Below, piece by piece: positions 53,050 to 62,600 of a DNA stretch of 64,000 nucleotides. The translations under genes and the position numbers were made by a program. Positions within the stretch are counted from its first letter, which is position 1; each line of letters starts with the position of its first letter. A model generated the notes under the pieces. The model made no database searches. It was not told where the DNA came from and saw only the letters and a list, made by a program, of their open reading frames with translations. Source of the DNA: Hyphomicrobiaceae bacterium (lineage in GTDB: Bacteria; Pseudomonadota; Alphaproteobacteria; Rhizobiales; Hyphomicrobiaceae); contig JALHOW010000002.1 in the NCBI GenBank assembly GCA_022842785.1, positions 620,001-684,000 on the forward strand, given 5' to 3'.

Positions 53050-54291
53050 ATGGCCACATCGACACCGATCCTCGAAACAAAGAGCAGCTCAGAGATCAAT
53101 CATGCGCTCGACGATCTGCTTCGCGCATTCGAGACCTACAAGGATGAGAACGACCGCCGCCTCTCCGACATCGAAACGCGCGGCGCGTCCGACCCCCTCA
53201 CGACCGACAAGCTCGATCGCCTCGATCGCGCGCTGGACGACCACAAGCGCCGCCTCGATGAGATCTCCTTGAAATCTGCGCGTCCGCACCTTTCCTCGAC
53301 AGCTCCGAACTCGCACCTCTCACGCGAGCACCGCGCCGCCTTCGACGGCTACATCCGCAAAGGCGAAGCCGGTGGCCTCCTCGACATCGAGAGCAAAGCG
53401 CTTTCCGTCGGCTCCGGTCCGGACGGCGGCTATCTCGTTCCCGCCGAGACCGAGACGACCGTCAACATGGCGCTCAAGGAAATCTCGCCGATCCGCGCCA
53501 TCGCCAGCGTCCGCCAGGTCTCCGGATCCGTCTTCAAGAAGCCGTTCTCCGTCGCCGGCGCGGGCGCCGGCTGGGTTGCAGAGACGGGCACGCGCTCGAC
53601 AACGACCTCGCCGACGCTCGCCGAGCTCTCGTTCCCGACCATGGAGCTCTACGCCATGCCAGCCGCGACGCCCGCGCTGCTGGATGACGCCGCGGTGGAC
53701 ATCGACCAGTGGATTGCTGAAGAGGTCCGCGCGGCATTCGCCGAGCAGGAAGGCACAGCCTTCGTCACGGGCAACGGCAGCAGCCGGCCGACCGGCTTCA
53801 TGCACTACGACAAGGTCGCTGAAGCAAGCTGGGAGTGGGGCAAGCTCGGCGCGATCAAAACCGGCGTCGATGCCGCTTTCCCCGCCAGCAACCCCGGCGA
53901 CAAGCTGATCGACTTTGTCTACACGCTCAAAGCCGGCTATCGCGCCAACGCCCGCTTCGTCATGAACCGCGCGACGCAAGCGAGCGTCCGGAAGCTCAAG
54001 GACGGGGACGGCCACTACCTCTGGCATCCAGCCATCAGCCCCGGCGAGTCGCCGTCGCTCATGGGATTCCCAGTCACCGAAGCCGAGGACATGCCGGACG
54101 TTGCAGCCGACGCCTACGCCATTGCCTTCGGTGACTTCCGCCGCGGCTACCTGATCGTCGATCGCGTCGGCATTCGCGTCCTGCGCGATCCATACTCGTC
54201 GAAGCCCTATGTGCTCTTCTACACCACCAAGCGCGTCGGCGGCGGCGTACAGGATTTCGACGCGATCAAACTCCTGCAGTTCGGCGACTGA
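53050..54291 (+). CDS. HK97-fold major capsid protein (g5)
   Basis: 413 residues. Residues about 10-85 form an acidic/basic coiled coil (INHALDDLLRAFETYKDENDRRLSDIETR), the scaffold region usually cut off. The mature capsid begins near HLSREHRAAFDGYIRKGE and carries SVGSGPDGGYLVPAET, VSGSVFKKPFSVAGAG, and DGDGHYLWHPAISPGESPSLMGFPVTEAEDMP, all typical of gene transfer agent capsids. The T=3-like head is expected to pack only a few kilobases. A 288-base untranslated stretch with a hairpin follows. Confidence 0.97.
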   Translation: MATSTPILETKSSSEINHALDDLLRAFETYKDENDRRLSDIETRGASDPLTTDKLDRLDRALDDHKRRLDEISLKSARPHLSSTAPNSHLSREHRAAFDGYIRKGEAGGLLDIESKALSVGSGPDGGYLVPAETETTVNMALKEISPIRAIASVRQVSGSVFKKPFSVAGAGAGWVAETGTRSTTTSPTLAELSFPTMELYAMPAATPALLDDAAVDIDQWIAEEVRAAFAEQEGTAFVTGNGSSRPTGFMHYDKVAEASWEWGKLGAIKTGVDAAFPASNPGDKLIDFVYTLKAGYRANARFVMNRATQASVRKLKDGDGHYLWHPAISPGESPSLMGFPVTEAEDMPDVAADAYAIAFGDFRRGYLIVDRVGIRVLRDPYSSKPYVLFYTTKRVGGGVQDFDAIKLLQFGD

Positions 54292-54579
54292 TCGCCCCAC
54301 CGCTCCGCCTCGGATGATCAACGCGGCCACTTCCCTGCTCCCCCCGGGCCGGGCCGCGCAAACAGTCGAACCTGATCAGGCTCTCAGCGACAGCCGGCGA
54401 TCTCGCACGCTCCGGCTGGTCGTCGCCTCTTCGGTCGCGCCGGCGCGCGCCTCCTCCCGCCGCCACGCGTACTTCGACCGTCGATCATCCGCGGCGCGCG
54501 CGGGCGGCACCGGCCCTTCCCCGCAGCCGGTGCCGCCCGTGCAAATGCCAACTCTCTCGATATCTTGCGTGAGGTCTCC
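54292..54579. other. Untranslated break between capsid and g6
   Basis: 288 bases, the only sizeable gap in the cluster. An open frame from ATG 54314 (89 codons) ends four bases past the g6 start but is Ser/Arg/Pro-rich, lacks a ribosome binding site and matches no family. The remarkable element is the hairpin at 54501-54539. Confidence 0.6.
54501..54539 (+). terminator. Perfect 13-bp hairpin after the capsid gene
   Basis: CGGGCGGCACCGG (54501-54513) and CCGGTGCCGCCCG (54527-54539) pair without mismatch around a 13-base loop. No T-run follows (TGCAAATGCC), so it may attenuate transcription or protect the upstream capsid mRNA 3' end rather than end transcription completely. Confidence 0.55.
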
Positions 54580-55158
54580 ATGACCACCACTCTCCTCAGC
54601 GGACCGACCGTCGAACCGGTCTCGCTCGCCGAGGCCAAACTCCATCTGCGCGTCGATACGAACGCCGAGGATACTCTGATCCAGAGTCTGATCATGGCGT
54701 CCCGCCTGCACATCGAGGCGGCGCTCGATCTGGCGCTCATCACGCAGACATGGCGCGAACACCGGGATGCCTGGCCCCGATCGCGCACGATCAATCTGCA
54801 GCTTCGCCCCGTGCAGAGTGTGACCGCCGTACGCATCCTCACCGATGACGACGAAGGCCACTCGCTCGATCCGGATGCCTTCATCCTCGACGGCGCAGCC
54901 AATCCGGCGCGTCTCGTCTGGCGCGGCACCGGGATCGCGCCTGCATCGAACGTTGCCGCAAACGGCATCGAGATCGACTTCGTCGCCGGTTTCGGTGACG
55001 AGCCGTCAGATGTGCCGCAGCCGATCCGCCAGGCCCTGCTGCTGCTCACCGCGCACTGGTACGAAAACCGCGAGCCCGTCGAGATTGGCGCAGCCGCTAT
55101 CGTCATCCCGGGCACCATCTCCGAGCTTCTCTCACCCTATCGTCGGAGGCGGCTCTGA
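54580..55158 (+). CDS. Head-tail connector protein (g6, adaptor)
   Basis: 192 residues from ATG 54580, with GAGG upstream. PVSLAEAKLHLRVDTNAEDTLIQSLIMASRLHIEAALDLALITQTWREHRD is the standard helical start of gp6-like connectors, and PQPIRQALLLLTAHWYENREPV is the C-terminal helix. The protein joins the portal to the stopper. Its stop overlaps the g7 start (TGATG). Confidence 0.9.
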   Translation: MTTTLLSGPTVEPVSLAEAKLHLRVDTNAEDTLIQSLIMASRLHIEAALDLALITQTWREHRDAWPRSRTINLQLRPVQSVTAVRILTDDDEGHSLDPDAFILDGAANPARLVWRGTGIAPASNVAANGIEIDFVAGFGDEPSDVPQPIRQALLLLTAHWYENREPVEIGAAAIVIPGTISELLSPYRRRRL

Positions 55159-55484
55159 TGCGTCCAGCGATTGGCCGTCTGCGTCGCCGTCTCACACTCG
55201 AGGCCGCGAACCGCACACCCGACGGCGGCGGTGGCGCTGCCGAAACCTGGACGGACATCGCTCAGGTCTGGGGCGATATCCGCCCGAAAGGCGGTAGCGA
55301 AGCCGTCGACGCCGACGCGCTATCGGGCCGCGTCTCGCACGAGATCACGCTCCGCTACCGCTCCGGCGTTATTCCCGCCATGCGGCTCGTCTCCGGCAGT
55401 CGCCGTTTCGAGATCGTCGCCGTCATCGACATCGACGAACGCCGGCGCTGGCTCAAATGCCTCTGCGTGGAGCGCGACCTGTGA
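55158..55484 (+). CDS. Head-tail adaptor/stopper protein (g7)
   Basis: 108 residues. The beta-rich pattern IGRLRRRLTLEAANRTPDGGGGAAETWTDIAQVWGDIRPKGGSE, with SHEITLRYRSGV and FEIVAVIDIDERRRWLKCLCVE, matches the SPP1 gp16/H-T-join family. It caps the connector and receives the tail terminator. The overlaps on both sides imply translational coupling. Confidence 0.88.
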   Translation: MRPAIGRLRRRLTLEAANRTPDGGGGAAETWTDIAQVWGDIRPKGGSEAVDADALSGRVSHEITLRYRSGVIPAMRLVSGSRRFEIVAVIDIDERRRWLKCLCVERDL

Positions 55485-55654
55485 AGCTCAACATCACCAT
55501 CACGGGCCAGGATGAGCGCCGCCTCACCGAACATGTCGAGCAGCTCATTCGGACGCACACCGGCAGTAGCCGGCGGCCAACCGAAGCCGATCCACCACCA
55601 CCCGCATCACCGCCCTCAACGCGCGCGCCCATGCGACGCGATCGCAGGAGCTAG
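55481..55654 (+). CDS. Possible extra small gene in the gene transfer agent cluster
   Basis: 57 residues from GTG 55481, which overlaps the g7 stop (GTGA), ending three bases before the tail terminator start. The N-terminal half, KLNITITGQDERRLTEHVEQL, reads like a real strand-helix unit. The second half is Pro/Arg-rich (PTEADPPPPASPPSTRAPMRR). In other gene transfer agents g7 is normally followed by g8 directly. No family recognised. Confidence 0.45.
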   Translation: MKLNITITGQDERRLTEHVEQLIRTHTGSSRRPTEADPPPPASPPSTRAPMRRDRRS

Positions 55655-55657
55655 TTC

Positions 55658-56068
55658 ATGTCCAGCGCCACCTGGCATCTTCAGCAAGCGCTCCACGCCG
55701 CGCTCGCCGCCGACGCGGAAGTTATCTCCCTCCTCGGCGGAGCGCGCATCTACGATGATGTTCCGCAGGGCGCAGCCTTTCCTTACATCACGCTCGCTAG
55801 CTTCACTCTCCGCGACTGGGCCACCAGCACCGAGCCTGGCGCCGAGATCACTTTCACCATCAATGTCTGGTCGCGCGGCGCTGGCCACAAGCAAGCACAT
55901 CTCCTCGCCGAGGCTGTCCGAGCCGCACTCCATGAGGCGCCGCTCACGATCGCCGCCCACCATCTCGTGAACCTCCGCCACGAGTCTTCCGACACGCACC
56001 GCGAACGCGACGGCGACACCTATCGCGTCACTGCCCGCTTCCGCGCTGTCCTCGAACCGATCGCCTGA
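55658..56068 (+). CDS. Tail terminator (DUF3168, g8)
   Basis: 136 residues. LQQALHAALAADAEVISLLGGARIYDDVPQGAAFPYITLASFTLRDW is the diagnostic start of DUF3168, followed by TFTINVWSRGAGHKQAHLLAEAVRAALHEA. Its hexamer ends the tail tube and joins the head. The gene is followed by 31 bases before the tail tube gene. Confidence 0.93.
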   Translation: MSSATWHLQQALHAALAADAEVISLLGGARIYDDVPQGAAFPYITLASFTLRDWATSTEPGAEITFTINVWSRGAGHKQAHLLAEAVRAALHEAPLTIAAHHLVNLRHESSDTHRERDGDTYRVTARFRAVLEPIA

Positions 56069-56099
56069 TCTCCCGTCGCTCACCCAAGGATCCCCAGCA

Positions 56100-56513
56100 A
56101 TGGCCGCTCAAAGAGGCAAGGACCTCCTCCTCAAGGTCGACACCACCGGCACCGGCAGCTTCTCCACGATTGCCGGCCTGCGCTCGCGCTCGATCTCCTT
56201 CAACGCTGAGACCGTGGACGTCACGCACGCCGAGTCCGCCGGCGAATGGCGTGAGCTTCTCGCTGGTGCCGGCGTCAAGAGCGCGCGCATCGCCGGCGCC
56301 GGCATCTTCAAGGATGCGACGTCCGACGCCACCATCCGCGCCTATGTCTTCGACGGCACGATCCGCGAATGGCAAGTCGTGATCCCTGACTTCGGCACGA
56401 TCGAGGGCCTCTTCCAGATCACCTCCTTCGAACTATCCGGCCGTCACGATGCCGAAGTCGCCTTCGAGATCACGCTCGAGTCTGCCGGCTTGATCACCTT
56501 CATCGCACTATAA
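56100..56513 (+). CDS. Major tail tube protein, TP901-1 type (g9)
   Basis: 137 residues. AAQRGKDLLLKVDTTGTGSFSTIAGLRSRSISFNAETVDVTHAESAGEWRELLAGAG is the TP901-1 tail tube fold; SFELSGRHDAEVAFEITLESAGLITF ends it. It stacks in hexamer rings along the tape measure protein. Eleven bases separate it from the next gene. Confidence 0.95.
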   Translation: MAAQRGKDLLLKVDTTGTGSFSTIAGLRSRSISFNAETVDVTHAESAGEWRELLAGAGVKSARIAGAGIFKDATSDATIRAYVFDGTIREWQVVIPDFGTIEGLFQITSFELSGRHDAEVAFEITLESAGLITFIAL

Positions 56514-56523
56514 AGGACGCCAC

Positions 56524-56916
56524 ATGGTCAACCTCCACCGCGGCGAGATCGATGCTGTCCTCGATGGGCAATCTCTCCGCCTCTGCCTGACGCTCGGCGC
56601 ACTTGCCGAACTCGAGTCCACCTTCGGTGACGAGGACATGCTCGCACTGGCCGAACGCTTCGCTCGCGGTCGGCTCAGCGCACGCGATGCCGTCCGCATC
56701 ATCGGCGCTGGTCTGCGCGGCGCCGGCCATCAGGTCACCGACGACGCCGTTGCTCGTATGCGTGCGGAAGCGGGCGCTGCCGGCTTCGTCGATATCGTAT
56801 CGCGCCTCCTCACCGCGACCTTCGGCGCCGCCGACGATGCCCCCATGGCCAAAGCCGAAGAAGTTCATGCACCCTCCACGGAGGGCCCTGCCGGCCCTTT
56901 CCCTGGCGTGACGTGA
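56524..56916 (+). CDS. Gene transfer agent tail assembly chaperone (g10)
   Basis: 130 residues. VNLHRGEIDAVLDGQSLRLCLTLGALAELESTFGDEDMLALAERFARGRLSARDAVRIIGAGLRGAGH is typical of the gene-transfer-agent family related to phage tail assembly chaperones. The low-complexity tail (APMAKAEEVHAPSTEGPAGP) follows. The stop overlaps the next ATG (TGATG). It helps wrap the tape measure protein before tail tube assembly. Confidence 0.9.
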   Translation: MVNLHRGEIDAVLDGQSLRLCLTLGALAELESTFGDEDMLALAERFARGRLSARDAVRIIGAGLRGAGHQVTDDAVARMRAEAGAAGFVDIVSRLLTATFGAADDAPMAKAEEVHAPSTEGPAGPFPGVT

Positions 56917-57083
56917 TGCGCATCGGCCTCGGCATCCTCCGTCTCTCACCCGCCGTTCTCTGGTCCATGACCCCGCGCGAGCTTGCCGCCGCTTTCGAAG
57001 GCGCTCTCGGTACTCCGCCCGGACATGACGCCATCGACCGCGCATCGCTCACGCGCCTCATCGCCTGTTACCCAGACAAGTAG
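56916..57083 (+). CDS. Second tail assembly chaperone (g10.1)
   Basis: 55 residues, ATG 56916 overlapping the g10 stop. The short sequence LRLSPAVLWSMTPRELAAAFEGALG is the hallmark of this small conserved gene transfer agent protein. In phages, paired chaperones are made by frameshifting; here two overlapped genes do the job. The tape measure gene starts 9 bases after the stop, with GGAG. Confidence 0.85.
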   Translation: MRIGLGILRLSPAVLWSMTPRELAAAFEGALGTPPGHDAIDRASLTRLIACYPDK

Positions 57084-57092
57084 GAGTGCTCA

Positions 57093-57680
57093 ATGCCCGA
57101 CAGTGTTGCCGACTGGCAGATCAACGTCGGCGCTGACACGAGCGCACTCCGCGCCGAACTCCAGCGCACCTCGCTCGTCGGCCGCCAATTCAGCCGCTCG
57201 ATGATCTCCGCCTTCGAGGGCATTGCCGTGCAGGGCCGTTCGCTCGGCGATGTCGTCCGCAATCTAGGCCTCAGTCTCTCCCGCATGGTGCTGAGCGCCG
57301 CCATGAAGCCCCTCGACCAGGCCATGGGCCGTATGCTCGGCAACATATTCTCCGGCGGCATGAGCCTCGGCTTTGCCAAGGGCGGCGTCCTTCACCAGGG
57401 AACGCCGATCCCTTTCGCAAAAGGCGGCGTCATCGCCTCACCCGTCACGTTCCCATTGAGTGGCGGCCGCACGGGCCTCGCAGGTGAGCGCGGCCCCGAA
57501 GCCATCATGCCGCTCGCGCGCACTGCCGATGGTCGTCTCGGCATCGCTACTTCAGGCACTGCCGGCCCGAGCATAACGATCAATATCGCGACGCCTGACG
57601 TCGAGAGCTTCGCCCGCTCCGAGACACAGATCGCCGCTCTCGTTGCTCGCGCGCTCGGTCGCGGTGAACGCAATCTCTAA
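57093..57680 (+). CDS. Short tail tape measure protein (g11)
   Basis: 195 residues, very short, matching the short tail of gene transfer agents. Helical N-terminus (LRAELQRTSLVGRQFSRSMISAFEGIAVQGRSLGDVVRNLGLSLSRMVLSAAMKPLDQAMGRMLGNIFSGG) and then the conserved AKGGVI...GLAGERGPEAIMPLAR motif. Its length sets tail length, and it is probably expelled into the target cell on contact. Confidence 0.92.
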   Translation: MPDSVADWQINVGADTSALRAELQRTSLVGRQFSRSMISAFEGIAVQGRSLGDVVRNLGLSLSRMVLSAAMKPLDQAMGRMLGNIFSGGMSLGFAKGGVLHQGTPIPFAKGGVIASPVTFPLSGGRTGLAGERGPEAIMPLARTADGRLGIATSGTAGPSITINIATPDVESFARSETQIAALVARALGRGERNL

Positions 57681-57693
57681 CACCGGGTCTGTC

Positions 57694-58332
57694 ATGAGCT
57701 TCCACGAGATCCGCTTCCCGACCGCCATTTCGCGCGGCGCGACCGGCGGCCCGGAACGGCGCACCGATGTCGTCGCGCTTGGCTCGGGCCACGAGGAGCG
57801 CAACAGTCGCTGGGCGGACTCGCGCCGCAGCTACAATGCCGGTTACGGCGTAAAGACGCTCGACGACCTGCACGCGGTGATCGCCTTCTTCGAGGAGCGC
57901 CGCGGCCGCCTCTATGGCTTCCGCTGGAAGGACCATGCCGATTTCCGCTCCGGTCCTCCGTCCGCTACGCCAACCGCGTTCGATCAGTTGCTCGACGTTG
58001 GCGACGGCGAAACCGCTGCCTTCCAACTCGTCAAGCGCTACGGCGCATCGCACGCACCGTGGTCTCGGCGCATTGCCAAGCCCGTTACCGGCAGCGTTCT
58101 GGTTGCAGTCGACGGAACTCCCGTCGCCGTGGGCACTGATGTCGCGCTCGATCAGGACACCGGGATCATCACTTTCGCGCCCGAACACATTCCCGCCGAC
58201 GGCGTTGTCATCACGGCCGGCTTCGAGTTCGACGTCCCCGTCCGCTTCGACACCGACAAGCTGGAGGTGAGCCTGCAGGGCTTCAGCCACGGCGCCATTC
58301 CGTCGATCCCGATCGTGGAAATTCGCCTATGA
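57694..58332 (+). CDS. Distal tail protein (DUF2460, g12)
   Basis: 212 residues from ATG 57694. FHEIRFPTAISRGATGGPERRTDVVALGSGHEERNSRW and YGVKTLDDLHAVIAFFEERRGRLYGFRWKDHADF are signatures of the DUF2460/TIGR02217 family. It ends the tail tube and links it to the hub. The stop overlaps the start of g13 (ATGA). Confidence 0.95.
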   Translation: MSFHEIRFPTAISRGATGGPERRTDVVALGSGHEERNSRWADSRRSYNAGYGVKTLDDLHAVIAFFEERRGRLYGFRWKDHADFRSGPPSATPTAFDQLLDVGDGETAAFQLVKRYGASHAPWSRRIAKPVTGSVLVAVDGTPVAVGTDVALDQDTGIITFAPEHIPADGVVITAGFEFDVPVRFDTDKLEVSLQGFSHGAIPSIPIVEIRL

Positions 58333-59231
58333 AGCATCTCAGCGACGCGCTCAACGCGCATCTCCAGTCCGGCACCACGACACTCTGCTGGTGCTGGCGC
58401 CTCATCCGCCGCGACGGCAACAAGCTCGGCTTCACCGACCACGATCGCGACCTAACCTTCGACGAGACCACGTTCGAGGCCGCCAGCGGATTCTCCGCCA
58501 GTGAAATCCGCGATCAGGTGGGATTGAGCGTCGACAACCTCGAAGTGACCGGCGCTCTCATCTCAGACCGCCTCTCCGAGACCGCGCTTGCCTCAGGAGA
58601 TTTCGACGACGCGGCGATCGAGATATTCCGCGTCAACTGGCAGGACCCGACGCAACGCGTGCTCATGCGCACAGGCTCGCTCGGCGAGGTACGCCGCACG
58701 GGCACGGCCTTCAGCGCCGAGGTGCGCGGCCTCGCTCACTATCTGCAGCAACCCAAAGGCCGGCTCTTCCAATACACCTGCGACGCCGGTCTCGGCGATG
58801 CCCGCTGCAGTGTCGATCTCACATCGGCCGCTTACCGCGCGACCGGCACCGTTCTTGCTCTAGCCGGCACCCGTCGCCTCACAGTCGACGGCCTCACCGC
58901 GTACGAGCCCGCCTGGTTCAATCACGGCATTCTCACTTTCATCTCGGGAGCCAATGCCGGCCGCGCCATGGAGATTAAGAACCACACACACCGCGCCGGC
59001 ATAATCGAGATCGATCTCTGGCAGCCCATGGGTGAGCGGATCGGCATCGGCGACACGATCTCCCTGACAGCCGGCTGTGACAAGCGCCTGGAGACCTGCA
59101 CCGCGCGGTTCGCCAACGCCATCAACTATCGCGGCTTCCCGCACATGCCCGGCAATGACTTCGTGACGGCTGTTGCTCAACCTGGCAGCACACCGCGACC
59201 TGCAGGTCAACGCTCCGAGTTCGGCGACTGA
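58329..59231 (+). CDS. Hub protein (DUF2163, g13)
   Basis: 300 residues. FTDHDRDLTFDETTFEAASGFSASEIRDQVGLSVDNLEVTGAL is characteristic of DUF2163/TIGR02218. Cysteines occur in YTCDAGLGDARC and in GCDKRLETCTARFANAINYRGFPHMPG; in the RcGTA structure the corresponding hub coordinates an iron-sulfur cluster with four Cys, and these four are good candidates. It forms the base of the tail beneath the distal tail protein. Confidence 0.94.
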   Translation: MKHLSDALNAHLQSGTTTLCWCWRLIRRDGNKLGFTDHDRDLTFDETTFEAASGFSASEIRDQVGLSVDNLEVTGALISDRLSETALASGDFDDAAIEIFRVNWQDPTQRVLMRTGSLGEVRRTGTAFSAEVRGLAHYLQQPKGRLFQYTCDAGLGDARCSVDLTSAAYRATGTVLALAGTRRLTVDGLTAYEPAWFNHGILTFISGANAGRAMEIKNHTHRAGIIEIDLWQPMGERIGIGDTISLTAGCDKRLETCTARFANAINYRGFPHMPGNDFVTAVAQPGSTPRPAGQRSEFGD

Positions 59232-59235
59232 TGCC

Positions 59236-59673
59236 ATGACCTATTCGCGCAACGATATCGTCGCCGAGGCGCGGCGCTGGCTCGGCACGCCTTATCATCA
59301 TCAAGCGAGCCTTTGCGGCGTCGGCACCGACTGCCTCGGGCTCGTGCGCGGCGTGTGGCGCACGCTGCACGGTGACGAAGCTGAGGCCGTGCCTGCCTAC
59401 GCCCGCGACTGGGGCGAGGCTACCGGCGCCGAGACCATGCTCGCCGCCGCACGCCGCCATCTTGTCGAATGCAATCTCCGCGACACCGCATCGGGAGATG
59501 TCCTCATCTTCCGCTATCGCGCGCACGCCATTGCCAAGCACGTCGCGATCATGTCCGGACCGGCTTCGATGATTCATGCCATCGAGGGGCGCGCCGTCGC
59601 TGAAGTGCCGTTCGGCCGCTGGTGGCACCGCCACCTCGCTGCCGTGTTCTCATTCCCTGGGATTTCGCCCTGA
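59236..59673 (+). CDS. NlpC/P60 peptidase (g14)
   Basis: 145 residues. The catalytic Cys33 in GVGTDCLGLVRGVW and His102 in IAKHVAIM make a cell-wall endopeptidase of the NlpC/P60 family (TIGR02219 in gene transfer agents). It is thought to open the peptidoglycan of the recipient during DNA entry. The stop codon overlaps the megatron start (TGATG). Confidence 0.95.
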   Translation: MTYSRNDIVAEARRWLGTPYHHQASLCGVGTDCLGLVRGVWRTLHGDEAEAVPAYARDWGEATGAETMLAAARRHLVECNLRDTASGDVLIFRYRAHAIAKHVAIMSGPASMIHAIEGRAVAEVPFGRWWHRHLAAVFSFPGISP

Positions 59674-62600
59674 TGGCCACGCTTGCTCTTGCAGTCGCCG
59701 GCGCGGCTGTCGGCTCGGCTCTGCTGCCGGCCGGCGTCACGGTACTCGGCGCAACCGTCACCGGCGCCATGATCGGCGGGCAGATCGGCGCTCTTGCCGG
59801 CAGCTACGTCGATCAGGCGCTCCTCGGCGGCTCCGGCCAGTCGCGCGCCCGCGGCGGCCCCCGCCTCGACGATCTCCGTGTGACCGCCTCGACGGAAGGT
59901 GCAGCCGTCCCTCGCCTCATTGGACGTGCGCGCCTCGGCGGCCAAGTCATTTGGGCATCGTCGCTCGAAGAAGAAGTCGTCAAGAACAGCAGCGGCGGCG
60001 GCAAGGGTGCATCTGGCGGCGGCTCGAGCACGCGCAGCTATCGCTACTACGCCAATTTCGCTGTTGCGCTCTGTGAAGGTACGATCACCTCGATTGGCCG
60101 CGTATGGGCGGACGGCAAGGAGCTCGACCTCACACAACTCGCATGGCGCCTTCACACCGGTGCTGATGACCAAGCTCCCAACGATCTCATCGTCGCTCAT
60201 CTCGGTGCCGACAACGCACCCGCCTATCGCGGCGTCGCCTATATCGTGTTCGAACGGCTACTGCTCGAGGCCTACGGCAACCGCCTGCCGCAGCTCTCTT
60301 TCGAAGTCTTTCGCAACGTCGACCCCTTCGAGCAGAGCGTCCGCGCAGTCGTCATGATCCCCGGCTCCGGCGAGTTCGTCTATGCGACGACTCCCGTCAC
60401 GCGCCGCGTCGGCCCTGGCCAGACCGAGACCGAGAACGCACACACGCTGCAGGGCGATACCGATTGGAGCGTCTCCCTCGATCAGCTCGCCGCCACGCTC
60501 CCGAACGTCGGTACGGTCTCGCTCGTCGTGAGCTGGTTCGGCACCGACCTATGCGCCGGCCACTGCGCGATCCGCCCCGCCGTCGACAATGACAACAAGA
60601 ACACCGATCCAATCTCCTGGCGCGTTGCAGGCCTCACGCGCGGCTCAGCCCCGCTGATCAGCCGGCACGAGGGACGTCCTGCCTACGGTGGCACGCCCTC
60701 CGATCAGACCGTCATTGCCGCCATCCAGGATCTCAAATCGCGCGGCCACAAGGTCACGCTCAATCCCTTCATCCTCATGGATGTGCCAGAGGACAACACG
60801 CGACCTAATCCCTACGACCCTGAGAGCTCGCAGCCCGCGTATCCCTGGCGCGGTCGCATCACGGTCCACCCAGCACCCATGATCGAGGGTTCGCCGGACA
60901 AGACGGGCGCCGCCGCGAGCCAGATCGCCGCTTTCGTCGGCGCGGCTCAGCGCAATCACTTCTCGGTCAGCGGCCATCAGATCAACTACGCGGGTCCTGC
61001 CGAATGGTCCTTCCGCCGCATGATCCTTCACTACGCACATCTCGCAGCGGCGGCCGGCGGCGTTGACAGCTTCATTCTCTGCTCGGAGCTCCGCGGCCTC
61101 ACGCAATCACGCAGCTCCCCGTCCGACTATCCGTTCGTGAACGCGCTCATCGCACTCGCCGCCGATGTCCGCGCTATCCTCGGTTCGTCAACGAAGATCA
61201 CCTACGGTGCCGACTGGTCGGAGTATTTCGGCCATCATCCGCAGGACGGCAGCGGTGACGTCTATTTCCATCTCGATCCGCTGTGGGCTTCACCCGATAT
61301 CGACGCCATCGGCATCGATGCTTACTGGCCACTCGCCGATTGGCGTGACGGTCGCGACCACACCGACTGGCTGGCCGGCCATCGCGTGCTGCACGACCTC
61401 CGCTACCTCAAATCCAATCTCCGCGGCGGCGAAGGTTATGATTGGTACTATGCCAGCACCACCGATCGCGACGCCCAGATCCGCACGCCGATCACCGATG
61501 GTGAAGCCGACAAGCCTTGGGTCTTCCGCTACAAGGACATCCGCTCGTGGTGGGAACACGCCCACTTTAATCGTTCCGGCGGCATCGAAAGCGAAACACC
61601 AACGGCCTGGATACCCCAATCGAAGCCGTACTGGCTCACGGAGATCGGCTGCCCGACCATCGACAAGGGCGCCAACCAACCGAACGTCTTCGTCGATCCA
61701 AAGAGCGGCGAGAGCGCTCGTCCCTACTACTCGACCGGCACGCGCGATGATCTCATCCAACGCCTCTATCTCCAGTCACTGACCGAGGGTCTCGACCCCG
61801 CGCATCCCGGCTACATCGAGGATGCGAATCCGACCTCTGCGCTCTATGGCGCGCCGATGGTCGATCTCGATCATGTCTACGTCTATGCCTGGGACGCGCG
61901 CCCGCATCCTGCATTCCCCAACAACCGTCTCGCCTGGGGTGATGGCGAGAACTGGCGCCATGGTCACTGGCTCAACGGCCGCATTGCCAGTCAGCCTCTC
62001 GCGGCCGTCGTCACCGATATTCTACGCGCCCAGGGCTTCGAGCGACTCGACGTCGGCACACTAGCCGGAGTCGTTCCGGGCTATGTCATCGACCAGGTCA
62101 TGTCGGCGCGCGAGGCGCTGCAGCCTCTAGAGCTCGCCTACTTCTTCGACTCCATCGAGAGCGAAGGCCGCATCGTATTCCGCCATCGCGGCATCGATCC
62201 TCCCGCGATCACCTTGACGCCCGATGCGACAGCCGAGCTCAAGTCCGGCGCCGATCTCATCACGCTCGCGCGCGCCCAGGAAACAGACCTCCCGGCATCC
62301 GCACGCATTTCCTACGCCTCATCGGAGCGCGACTATCGCCGCGCCGTTGCCGAGGCGCGCCGCTTGGTCGGCGCCAGCGGCCGCGTGTCGCTCGCCGAGC
62401 TGGCGATCGTCATGGAAGCCGATCAGGCCACTCAGATTGCCGAGAGCTGGCTCTTCGAGACGTGGGCCGCACGCGAACGTGCACAATTCGCGCTCCCGCC
62501 AAGCCGCATCGCCCTTGAGCCCGGTGACATCGTCGCGCTCGAGGGCCCAGGCGATGCGCGCCTCTTCCGTATCACCGAGATCGGCGACCACGGCGCACGT

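Noticed and set aside
54314-54583. An 89-codon frame in the gap after the capsid gene
   Set aside because: No ribosome binding site, low-complexity Ser/Arg/Pro content, and it spans the large hairpin; likely non-coding.
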